From assembly GCF_018221465.1 (NCBI RefSeq), contig NZ_JAAIKR010000011.1, positions 1 to 64,000 on the forward strand: a DNA stretch of 64,000 bases, in the 5' to 3' direction. The stretch is from Shewanella intestini (GTDB lineage Bacteria; Pseudomonadota; Gammaproteobacteria; Enterobacterales; Shewanellaceae). A program made the position numbers and the translations under genes. The notes beneath the pieces were generated by a model. It searched no databases. It was not told the DNA's origin and saw nothing but the letters and a program-made list of their open reading frames with translations. Positions 9,308 through 20,111 of the stretch are shown piece after piece (position 1 is the stretch's first letter; every line of letters starts with the position of its first letter).

Positions 9308-10492
9308 GTGAAGCATTATGACGTGATCATTATTGGCGCAGGCGCAGCAGGATTAATGTGTGCGGCGACGGCAGGTTATCGTGGCAAAAATGTGTTGGTG
9401 CTCGACAATGCCAAGCAAGCAGGACGTAAAATTCTCATTAGTGGCGGCGGGCGTTGTAATTTTACTAATCAAAAAGTAGAACCACATCAGTTTATTTGCG
9501 CTAATCCTCACTTTGTTAAGTCTGCTTTAGCGCGTTACCGTTCGAGCGACTTTATCGAATTGGTTGAACGTCATGGTATTGAGTATCACGAGCGCGAGCA
9601 TGGGCAGTTATTTTGTAATGATTCAGCTAAAGACATTGTGACTATGCTGCTGACAGAATGTGAATGGTCAGGGGCGAAGCTGCAACTGCGTACAGACATC
9701 AGTGATATTAGTAAGACCGGTGATGGAACATTTGAACTTACCACGGCCAAAGGCGATTACAGCTGTGACGCATTAGTGATAGCCACGGGTGGCTTATCAA
9801 TGCCAAAGCTGGGGGCGACCCCTTTTGGTTACCAAATTGCTAAGCAGTTTGGATTAAATGTATTGCCAACAACCGCAGGGTTAGTGCCTTTTACGTGGCA
9901 TAGTGAGCAGAAATCTCGTTTTGAGAGTTTGTCAGGTATTGCTGTACCGACCACGATCACCGCAGCCGATGGCACGCAATTTAGTGAAGCACTGTTATTT
10001 ACTCACAGAGGTTTATCGGGCCCAGCAGTTTTGCAGGTTTCTAATTATTGGCAACCAGGGCAAGCAATTAGCATTAACCTATTACCCAATGAAAATGCAT
10101 TAGACAAGCTGCTAAGTACACTTGAAACTCATCCTAAGCAAAGTGTGCGTAATACATTAAGCCAGTGGCTGCCTAAACGTCTTGTTGAGGCGTTATTTGA
10201 TGCCACACAACTGGATAAGGCCTTAAATCAACTTGGTCATGGTGAGCGAGAGTTATTAGCAAATAATATCAACCAATGGTCATTAGTGATGAACGGCACC
10301 GAAGGCTACCGCACGGCAGAGGTAACATTAGGCGGCGTAGATACCAATGAACTGTCTTCTAAAGACTTGCAAGCGAAAAAAGTGCCAGGATTGTACTTTG
10401 CGGGTGAGGTTATGGATGTGAGTGGTTGGCTCGGTGGGTTTAATTTTCAATGGGCCTGGGCTTCTGGTGTTGCAGTTGGTATGAGCGTTTAA
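9308..10492 (+). CDS. yhiN: YhiN/HI0933-family NAD(P)/FAD-dependent oxidoreductase
   Basis: This 394-residue flavoprotein has an N-terminal dinucleotide fold (IIIGAGAAGLMCA, about 8-20), the family signature SGGGRCNFTN, a second nucleotide segment around LVIATGG and the C-terminal FAD-binding end GLYFAGEVMDVSGWLGGFNFQWAWASG. The cellular reaction of the family is not settled. The gene ends intact, and the Tn7-like element begins only 4-5 bp after its stop. Tn7-like transposons choose fixed sites at the 3' ends of conserved genes. As I recall, yhiN is among the reported sites, so the gene is probably the target recognised by the lost TnsD/TniQ. Confidence 0.93.
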   Translation: MKHYDVIIIGAGAAGLMCAATAGYRGKNVLVLDNAKQAGRKILISGGGRCNFTNQKVEPHQFICANPHFVKSALARYRSSDFIELVERHGIEYHEREHGQLFCNDSAKDIVTMLLTECEWSGAKLQLRTDISDISKTGDGTFELTTAKGDYSCDALVIATGGLSMPKLGATPFGYQIAKQFGLNVLPTTAGLVPFTWHSEQKSRFESLSGIAVPTTITAADGTQFSEALLFTHRGLSGPAVLQVSNYWQPGQAISINLLPNENALDKLLSTLETHPKQSVRNTLSQWLPKRLVEALFDATQLDKALNQLGHGERELLANNINQWSLVMNGTEGYRTAEVTLGGVDTNELSSKDLQAKKVPGLYFAGEVMDVSGWLGGFNFQWAWASGVAVGMSV

Positions 10493-10495
10493 TTA

Positions 10496-10545
10496 TTGTG
10501 TAGAGACAATAAAGTTGGCCCATAAGCAATAAAGTTGGCCCGTAG
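10496..10545. repeat. Tn7-like left end with two TnsB-binding-type repeats
   Basis: The 15-mer CAATAAAGTTGGCCC occurs at 10507-10521 and again at 10527-10541, a 20-bp period. The terminal TGTG is at 10497-10500. The same motif lies inverted at the right end, as expected for TnsB sites. Confidence 0.88.
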
Positions 10546-10593
10546 TGGTGTTTGCTACTATGCTTTTTCTAGATAAATACATCGGAATAAGTT

Positions 10594-11407
10594 ATGTCGC
10601 GCGGACGAAAACTTGAGTCTTTACAAGACTATCAGCGAGCCTTAAAAAATAAGTATGGAATAGGAGAAGGCTCTGATTATAAGCCGTGGCTTAGAATTCA
10701 AGACGTAAAATCTCACGGAACTAGATCGTTAATTTTTGGGAGAAAATCTCAGCGAGAACATCACATGATGTCTTCAATAGAGAGCGAGTTATTTTATTTA
10801 GCTGAGTTCTCCGACAGTGTGACCGATATAAGAGAACAGTTTCCTATTTTGCCTCTTAACTATACGCAAAAAGTGGCAAGCATATTGGGTGTGAAACATC
10901 CAATACACCCCAAAACGAAAGAACCTATCATAATGACAACCGATCAGTTGCTTACAACTGACTCTCCCCAAGGTACGTCATATCACGCAATTTCAGTTAA
11001 GCCTGAAAGTGAATCAGATAAGCAGCGTGTACTCGAAAAAATTGATATTGAACGAGTTTGTTGGCAACTGTTGGGGGTTAAGTTTAGCTATTTTACAGGT
11101 AATGAGCTGACTAAAATCCAGAGTAGTAATCTTAGCTGGGCAACAAGTCCTTTCCGTGAAAACACCATACTTTTTGCTGATGAACAGGTTGATAGTGCGC
11201 TAGCTGTAATTGAGGTTGGTCAATGCTTCCTTGAAGACCTGTGTAATCAACTCATATCAATGAATATTGCCTCACATGACGATGCTCTATTGCTTATTCG
11301 TTACCTAATAGCGGATAAGTTTATTGATGTGGATTTATCATCAAAGATTACAGAAGTGGGGATATTAGATATCACATCTATAGCTATGGCTACGAGAGGT
11401 GTTATGA

Positions 11408-11421
<14 letters not shown>
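10594..11421 (+). CDS. tnsA: TnsA endonuclease of a Tn7-like transposon
   Basis: This 275-residue protein has the TnsA restriction-enzyme-like nuclease domain. Glu63 (SSIESELFYLAEFS), Asp117 (IMTTDQLL) and Lys136 (ISVKPESE) sit at positions that match Glu63, Asp114 and Lys132 of Tn7 TnsA. DIREQFPILPL is also typical. The C-terminal winged-helix half contacts TnsC in Tn7. TnsA cuts the 5' ends of the transposon during cut-and-paste movement. It starts about 95 bp inside the left end and overlaps tnsB by 14 nt. The protein appears intact, although its partner is not. Confidence 0.92.
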
Positions 11422-13568
<2,147 letters not shown>

Positions 13569-13640
13569 AGTTCCACCTGTTGTGTACGAGGTGCATTTTA
13601 ACACCTCTAGTCAGGTGGCCAAATTCACTATGCCACTACA

Positions 13641-13731
13641 TTCGCTACTAAAAATTGATTTCAATTAAGAATCAACTAAGTGGTATCTGATAGTTTTAAA
13701 ATTAAATCAATATCTCGATTAGGAGAACCCT
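13641..13731 (+). promoter_or_regulatory. Short leader of the cargo operon with a TTGATT/AATCAA inverted repeat
   Basis: Only 91 bp separate the IS end from the first cargo gene. The segment holds the inverted repeat TTGATT-N9-AATCAA (about 13655-13675), AT-rich DNA that could supply a promoter, and the ribosome site AGGAG at 13721-13725. The repeat could be an operator or part of a promoter; I cannot tell which. The IS-linked deletion may have removed the native upstream promoter or an upstream gene. Confidence 0.4.
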
Positions 13732-16700
13732 TTGGAAATTAAACTGTGGGACGGTGGGCTACAAGCTCAAGAGATTAGAGCTATTGAAAGAATCAAAGCA
13801 GCTTTTTGTAAGCAGAAGCCAACAGGTAAAAAGCCTCAACGTGGCGGTTCGATGCAAGATCAGCTTCGTAGTATTGGTGGTTCTACTATGTTCCCGTGGA
13901 AAGGGTATGCCGGATTTAGGTTTGTGGATTCAGATCGTGGTTACGAAGGTGAGTTTGACCTTGTCATCGTGACTCACTGTAATGTTTTCATTATTGAGTT
14001 GAAAGATTGGAATCATGGTGAGATTACTTGTAATCAGGATAAATGGTACAAGAATAATCAGCTGATGGGACGCTCTCCTGTGAGTGTTACGCGAAACAAA
14101 AAGTTCTTGTTGGACAACAAGCTTAAACGTGAGAAACACCGATTTAGCAATAAAGGTTTCACACCGTTTGTTCATTTTTTCGTTGTGATGTCAGGCAATG
14201 CTGATTTTAGCAAACTCCCAGATACAGAATTACATCACACGATAAGCCTTGATGAGTTCTTAACTTACGCCGATCAAAAAACATTCAATGATAAATTCCG
14301 TCCTCACCCAAATGCGCAAGTGCTGAACCAAGATTTCGCTATTTTCGATGAACTGTTCTTAGGCAACTCAACCGCACCTAAACAGATAAGTGTAAATGGC
14401 TACAAAGCTGAATCACTGATATTTGATGAACACCCAACCAAGTTGTACAAGGAGTTTTTAGCTAAATCAGAATCATCTAAACAGGATGAGGCGTTACTGC
14501 GTGTCTGGAATTTTAAAAATTTTGATGGGGTGAAAGGCGGGACACCTGAAGGTCGATATAGCATCGTTTCTCGGGAGCGTAAGGTGCTCAGCCATATCAA
14601 GCATCAGAACTTAGACTTATATAAACACTGTTTACGTTCTTTAACTAATGTACAGCCTGATGATGTAACGACCGAATTTAACGAGGTATTCGAATTACCA
14701 CCAAACCATAGTCGATTTAACGAGTTCATTGGTAAGTTTGGTAAAAACTTCTCTGATGTTGACCGCGCAAACTTAGTTAAGTTGCTAGTAGCCAAGTTTG
14801 CTGACTTGCATAGGATGAAAGTTGCTCATCGTGATTTAGGAGACCATAGTATTTGGATTTCACCTGGTAAAGAGATTGCATTATCTAACTTCATCTCCGC
14901 CTACCACCAACCCATTGGCACGGTTGGTGATTATCGCTCGCAGTTATCTATATCAGGTAAAAATGCGGATGATGAGCTGTCTCCATTTCAAAGTGATGTA
15001 AAAACACTTGGCATTTTGTGTTGGCATATTTTGAATGATGAACGAATTTCGCCAGTTAGTTTAGAAAAACTAGCTGGGAAGCTAGCCTCTTGTTCAGAGT
15101 GGTACGGCTTGGTCCTAGAATACGCAATTGCTGGAGGGCGTTATCGTGATGCTGAAGAACTGTTTGATGCGTTAAAAGAAGCTGAGCCGAGCGATGCATG
15201 CACATTTGAATTTGATGATAGTGAACTTGAGCCATACAGAAGAAACATTAGCCACTCCCGTCAATATCGTGAAGATAATGATCTTATCGTGGAAACTGAC
15301 GAGAAGGAAGTTTATGTATCAGATGGGTTAATGGTAAAAGCATGGCTTAATGTTAATCCATCAGTTGATGACCCAGCACTAAGCTATAAAGTACTGCACT
15401 TTTTACAACGCCTTGAGAAAATTAGATCGATAAACCCACCATACCTACCATGTGTTAGAGAGTTTGGGATTGCCACTAAGTCTTCAAGCCTATTTATGGT
15501 AACAGATAAGGTTGAAGGGTTAACTTGGAATAGGGCATCAATTGGCAGCAAGCAACGCTTGGCGGTGATTGATAAGTTAGTTGAATCTGTAGAGCATTTA
15601 CACGGACTAGGCCTATATCATGGCGACTTACACCCAGAGAACATTATTCTAACTAAGACAGTTGACGGTTTTGACATAACGTTTATCGATGTACCTGATT
15701 TCTCTACTGATGGGGGTGAACCGAAAAATCATCTTTATAGCCCCGAAAACATAGATAACTGTACACCTTTTGAGCGAGATAATTTCGCAGTCATGAGATT
15801 GTCGTTCGAGCTATTAGGTGGTGAGTGGGGAGCCGATTTAAGTGAATTCCCAGAGCTCAGTGATGCCCTAAAGGTTGAGGTGAGCGACCCTAGTGCAGGA
15901 TTCAAAGATCTTGTTCGATTTAAAGCAGCTTTAAAACCTAAAAAAGCTGTAAACATTGCCCCTGTTACTATTAGCAGTAACAAAGATTTTGAAACGATTA
16001 CAATTTATCCCGATAACGGAAAATTGTATGTCCATGTTGAGAAAAGTAACCAAAACGGCACTGATGTAATGGTTACATTTTATGGGCTTGGCGGAAGTGC
16101 TCGTGTCATTTACACAACGAATGATAAAGGCTTTATTGTTTCTTTCCCACCTCGTGCAAGAGACTCTATTCATCCGAAAGATATTGAAAGGTGCCAACTG
16201 GTTTTAGACTTTTCCATCACGATTAAGTCTGGTTCTATTATGGAGTTAAGCCAATTAACTAAAAAGTTGATGGGCAATGAGTCATTTAATAGAACGGTAG
16301 AAGCGGTACTTAAACCAGTTGAAGATGAGGAGAAAGTTGATGGGCTTACTAACCAACTAGCTCAAGTATTTAAAAACATTGAAGCTAAAAGTACGTCTCC
16401 AGATCACCTTGTAATATCAACTGATAAATTATGGAAAGCAGTTCTGGAGACTGAAACCCAAGCCTATCCATATATTGAGGTAATTGGGGGGGCAAACGAA
16501 GTAAAAGATTCTGATGACGAACTTATTCTTCCATACGCTTCTGACGTTGATGTACTAGGGCAATTTAATAAAAATGATGTTATTGAAGCTTTAAAAATAG
16601 TCGGAGATGAGGAAACTCGTCTTGGCGAAGTTAAGCTTAAACAAAGTGCACTCAATGAGATTAGATTACATCGCGTCGGTTTCAAAGCAAGGAATCTAGA

Positions 16701-18690
16701 GGATGGAGACCAAGTTTTCTTCCGTACAAAACAAGATAAAGCTTCTTACGTTAAACGGAAGGCAGCTTTAGAGCGCATTTTGGAACATGAAAGTGTTGTT
16801 AGTAACCTAGCTCAGTATTTTGATCCTGATTGCAGCTCTCCGACGGTACAATATGATAAGCCGGTAACATCTGACGACTTTGCTCGTTACGATCGTACCG
16901 ATGAGCATAACAATAAAATTAGCCTGAATCAGCAGCAGAGGAAAGCATTCCAACAACTTCTAAGTAACGGTCCTCTTTCAATGTTACAAGGCCCACCAGG
17001 GACAGGTAAGACGGAGTTTATTGCGGCCTTTGTACACCACTTGATAGAAAAGCAGAATGTAAAAAATATTCTTCTAGTTAGTCAATCGCATGAAGCCGTT
17101 AATACCGCAGCAGAAAGGATTCGCAAGCACTGTTCTCGTCTTGATACGGAGTTGGATGTTGTTCGATTTAGTAACCGAGAAGGTGCAGTTTCAACAGGTC
17201 TTAAAGATGTTTACTCAAATGCGATAGTTGCAGAAAAAAGAGAGTTATTTAGAGCTGAAGCAAAGTATCGAGTTGCATCATTGTCTCAAGCTCTTGGCTT
17301 ACAGGCTGAGTTTTTGACTGATTTGGTGGAAGCTGAGCTCACTTTGTTTAAGCAGATTGATACTTTGCATAAATCATTGGAGTCGATGAAGGATGGGGGG
17401 CTTGAAAAAGATGAGCAGCACATCATTAAGAAAAATGTAGTTGATTTAGATGCGACTATCCGCGAAGCATTAAGTAGCAAATATGGCATTAGTTACGATG
17501 AAAATTTAGATGTTCGGAATGCAAAAACCAAGGTGATTCAGTACTTATGTTCGAGATATTCAGTTAGGCCTGACGAAGCAGAAAAAGCTATCGCATTAGC
17601 CAATATCTCAGGCGATATGTTAGACGTACTTGAAACTGAGCGTGTCAATTATGATGAGTTTTTTGCTCGTTCTAGACAATTAGTGACTGGTACTTGTGTC
17701 GGTATAGGACAACGTCATTTAGGTATCGCTGATAATCAATACGACTGGGTTATTATCGATGAAGCAGCTCGTTCAATAGCGAGTGAGCTAGCTATAGCGA
17801 TGCAATCGGGCAAAAGAATTTTACTCGTCGGTGACCATCAACAATTACCGCCTTTGTATTCTGATGCGCATAAAAAAGCATTGGCTCTTAAACTTGGCTT
17901 GGCCGACAAAGAGATTGACCTCGATGCTGTCTTGCAAAGTGATTTCGCAAGAGCGTTCGAATCACCCTACGGTAAGCAAGCAGGCGCATCCTTGTTGACT
18001 CAGTACCGTATGGCACCACCTATTGGAAACATCGTTTCGGATACTTTCTATAAAGGTGAACTACAAAATGGTGAGCGTAAAGTTCCTGACATCTATGGTA
18101 CTGCGCCAGAAATGCTTCAAAGTGTGGTTTCTTGGATTGATACATCGCATTTGGGTGACAAGGCTTACCATCGAGAGGATCGCGGTGTCAGTATATATAA
18201 CCGAACAGAAGCAGATATCATTATCAACTTATTAAAAGACATCGCTAATAAACTTGAGTTTGTCGCTGAACTAAAGGGGGTGGTGAAAAAAGGTGAAGCA
18301 GCCATTGGTGTTATTTGTATGTATGGCGAACAAAAAAGGCTAATTCGCCAAAAGTTCAAAGAAATAGAGTGGAGCGATGACTTCAAGGATCTTATTAAGA
18401 TTGATACTGTTGATAGTTATCAAGGTAAAGAAAATAGAGTCATTATCCTCTCTGTGACTCGATCAAGCCGAGATAAGAAACCAAGGTTTTTGAGAACTCC
18501 GAATCGAATTAATGTTGCTATTTCTAGGGCAATGGATCGGTTGATGATTGTTGGCTCAACCCATATGTGGCAGGGAAATAACAGTACACTGCCGTTAGGC
18601 AAAGTACTTAGTTACATATCAGGACAAGCTAAAGATTCATCTGACTATCGTATCCACAATATCAATAGCGACCTTAATGGAGTTAAGTAA
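13732..18690 (+). CDS. NERD nuclease - tandem protein kinase - SF1 helicase fusion (candidate defence protein)
   Basis: This 1652-residue protein starts at TTG 13732, 6 nt after AGGAG. Domain order: (1) NERD nuclease-like, about 55-180, with EFDLVIV (Glu74, Asp76) and FIIELKDW (Glu89, Lys91) forming a PD-(D/E)xK site; (2) kinase-like, about 230-480, with His366-Arg367-Asp368 but Ser for the usual Asn and SNF for DFG, so probably inactive; (3) a second kinase, about 505-730, with HGDLHPENI (Asp632, Asn637), FIDVPDF and a candidate Lys in VKAWLN; (4) a linker, about 740-1060; (5) an SF1 DNA2/NAM7-type helicase, about 1060-1640, with Walker A GPPGTGKT (Lys1093), IIDEA (Asp1343), DSYQGKE and NVAISRA. 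NERD-kinase fusions occur in BREX PglW, and kinase plus SF1 helicase in Mokosh. I do not know this exact order as a named system. The stop overlaps the next start (TAATG). Confidence 0.85.
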   Translation: MEIKLWDGGLQAQEIRAIERIKAAFCKQKPTGKKPQRGGSMQDQLRSIGGSTMFPWKGYAGFRFVDSDRGYEGEFDLVIVTHCNVFIIELKDWNHGEITCNQDKWYKNNQLMGRSPVSVTRNKKFLLDNKLKREKHRFSNKGFTPFVHFFVVMSGNADFSKLPDTELHHTISLDEFLTYADQKTFNDKFRPHPNAQVLNQDFAIFDELFLGNSTAPKQISVNGYKAESLIFDEHPTKLYKEFLAKSESSKQDEALLRVWNFKNFDGVKGGTPEGRYSIVSRERKVLSHIKHQNLDLYKHCLRSLTNVQPDDVTTEFNEVFELPPNHSRFNEFIGKFGKNFSDVDRANLVKLLVAKFADLHRMKVAHRDLGDHSIWISPGKEIALSNFISAYHQPIGTVGDYRSQLSISGKNADDELSPFQSDVKTLGILCWHILNDERISPVSLEKLAGKLASCSEWYGLVLEYAIAGGRYRDAEELFDALKEAEPSDACTFEFDDSELEPYRRNISHSRQYREDNDLIVETDEKEVYVSDGLMVKAWLNVNPSVDDPALSYKVLHFLQRLEKIRSINPPYLPCVREFGIATKSSSLFMVTDKVEGLTWNRASIGSKQRLAVIDKLVESVEHLHGLGLYHGDLHPENIILTKTVDGFDITFIDVPDFSTDGGEPKNHLYSPENIDNCTPFERDNFAVMRLSFELLGGEWGADLSEFPELSDALKVEVSDPSAGFKDLVRFKAALKPKKAVNIAPVTISSNKDFETITIYPDNGKLYVHVEKSNQNGTDVMVTFYGLGGSARVIYTTNDKGFIVSFPPRARDSIHPKDIERCQLVLDFSITIKSGSIMELSQLTKKLMGNESFNRTVEAVLKPVEDEEKVDGLTNQLAQVFKNIEAKSTSPDHLVISTDKLWKAVLETETQAYPYIEVIGGANEVKDSDDELILPYASDVDVLGQFNKNDVIEALKIVGDEETRLGEVKLKQSALNEIRLHRVGFKARNLEDGDQVFFRTKQDKASYVKRKAALERILEHESVVSNLAQYFDPDCSSPTVQYDKPVTSDDFARYDRTDEHNNKISLNQQQRKAFQQLLSNGPLSMLQGPPGTGKTEFIAAFVHHLIEKQNVKNILLVSQSHEAVNTAAERIRKHCSRLDTELDVVRFSNREGAVSTGLKDVYSNAIVAEKRELFRAEAKYRVASLSQALGLQAEFLTDLVEAELTLFKQIDTLHKSLESMKDGGLEKDEQHIIKKNVVDLDATIREALSSKYGISYDENLDVRNAKTKVIQYLCSRYSVRPDEAEKAIALANISGDMLDVLETERVNYDEFFARSRQLVTGTCVGIGQRHLGIADNQYDWVIIDEAARSIASELAIAMQSGKRILLVGDHQQLPPLYSDAHKKALALKLGLADKEIDLDAVLQSDFARAFESPYGKQAGASLLTQYRMAPPIGNIVSDTFYKGELQNGERKVPDIYGTAPEMLQSVVSWIDTSHLGDKAYHREDRGVSIYNRTEADIIINLLKDIANKLEFVAELKGVVKKGEAAIGVICMYGEQKRLIRQKFKEIEWSDDFKDLIKIDTVDSYQGKENRVIILSVTRSSRDKKPRFLRTPNRINVAISRAMDRLMIVGSTHMWQGNNSTLPLGKVLSYISGQAKDSSDYRIHNINSDLNGVK

Positions 18691-20111
18691 TGACTGAAGA
18701 AATTAGATTAAATTATCATGAAGTTGATTTCATAGTACCTGCTCAGCGATTTAACTTCCGTTTTTCATATGTGACCAAGCAGGGACTTTCGTTCATAAGA
18801 GAGTTTGTGCTGAGGTTGGTGCAACTAGCACCTATGAAACCATCTCAGATTGCAACATATTTGGGCTTAAATAAGCTTGAAGTTAATGAAGCTATTGGTG
18901 ACTTGATGGATAAAGGGGACCTTGTTTTTAATGAACAAGGCCTAGTTCAACTTACCCAACAATCAGTGGGTTACTTCGAAGGTATTGGTAAGCCGCCTAA
19001 AACCAACTCAATCCAAGAAACCGGTGCAGCGCTTTCATTTGAACTTTGCGGCTTTAACTGCATTGGGAATAAGCGCAGTTCTGGTGGGTGGCATGCTGGC
19101 ATCAAGTTATCTGTTGATAATAAAAAACTATCCGAGACAGAAGGGTTAGCAAAGTCAAAGTTTCAAAGGGATTTCTATCAATTATTGGATAACGACTATT
19201 TAAAAGGTGTTCGTACAGAAGGAAGTGAACGGCCTAGCATTTATACAATTGATTCTGTTAGTAAATTAACACAAGATCCTGTGCGCTTAACGACTTGCTT
19301 TGCAATTGATCAAGAAGGTAAAGCCATTGAACGAGAAGACTTTGATAATTTAGATGATTCCTCTGAAGTGCATGAAGCAATAACTATTGCGTTAAATCAA
19401 TCCCAAAAGGGCCAGAACATCCAAGAGATTGGTTTAGCTATGAAATCTTTTGGTGATACTTGGACAAAAGATATATTCAATAGCAACTCGATAGATATTG
19501 CAGCATTAGGTCATCGTTATGCAGAGGCTTTGCTTAATGATAAAAAAGAAATTCCATTTGTAGGTCCTATTTATACCGGAAATAACTGGGAGCATATTCG
19601 AAAAATTTTGAAAGATCTTCCAGCTTCTTTCATGAAATCAAAGGAAAAATCTGTAAAGCAACTAACGTGGATTGCACCTTCTGATGCTTTTTGGGGAAAA
19701 ACTAAAAAGCTTGAGTTTTGTTTCAATGAAATAGAACAAGCGCAGCTTACACAAGAAAAGAATCCTCAACGTATGTACACCCCTTCCATTTATCTGCCGT
19801 TGTCAGATATATCGGATAGACGAGCGATTGGGGCTTGGAAAAATGAGTTTAGGAAAGGATCAAATAATCTCTATGGTTTACTTGAGGGTTTTCTTGGGGG
19901 AAGTGTAGAGGTCATTATATTAGAGGGTACTTTCGCCGTTGTATGCTACCACATTTCAAAGCCAGAAACGCATCCAGTTAGTATTCCTGTAGGTTTCATA
20001 ACAACGGATTTAAAACTGGTAAAAACTATTTCTAATATTGCGCAAGATTATATTGGTGGTTCATCTTCGTTCAATAAGAAGCATGATTTAGGGTTGTTAG
20101 ATAAACTATGA
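18690..20111 (+). CDS. Winged-helix protein of unknown function, middle gene of the cargo operon
   Basis: This 473-residue protein matches no family I recognise over its full length. Residues about 30-90 look like a winged helix (IREFVLRLVQLAPMKPSQIA, then LNKLEVNEAIGDLMDKGDLV), suggesting nucleic-acid or protein binding. The remainder is mixed alpha/beta with no HKD phospholipase-D motif, nuclease triad, Walker motif or membrane segment that I can see. WHAGIKLSVDN and FVGPIYTGNNWEHIRKIL are readable landmarks. It starts one base inside the helicase stop and ends with a 4-nt ATGA overlap into hsdR. This tight coupling suggests the three proteins act together, perhaps with this one as adaptor or sensor. 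Confidence 0.6.
   Translation: MTEEIRLNYHEVDFIVPAQRFNFRFSYVTKQGLSFIREFVLRLVQLAPMKPSQIATYLGLNKLEVNEAIGDLMDKGDLVFNEQGLVQLTQQSVGYFEGIGKPPKTNSIQETGAALSFELCGFNCIGNKRSSGGWHAGIKLSVDNKKLSETEGLAKSKFQRDFYQLLDNDYLKGVRTEGSERPSIYTIDSVSKLTQDPVRLTTCFAIDQEGKAIEREDFDNLDDSSEVHEAITIALNQSQKGQNIQEIGLAMKSFGDTWTKDIFNSNSIDIAALGHRYAEALLNDKKEIPFVGPIYTGNNWEHIRKILKDLPASFMKSKEKSVKQLTWIAPSDAFWGKTKKLEFCFNEIEQAQLTQEKNPQRMYTPSIYLPLSDISDRRAIGAWKNEFRKGSNNLYGLLEGFLGGSVEVIILEGTFAVVCYHISKPETHPVSIPVGFITTDLKLVKTISNIAQDYIGGSSSFNKKHDLGLLDKL

Noticed and set aside
18690-20111. Phospholipase-D nuclease (Mokosh MkoB-like) identity for the middle cargo gene
   Set aside because: I found no HxK(x4)D motif in the sequence, so the resemblance to Mokosh is limited to the kinase-helicase partner.
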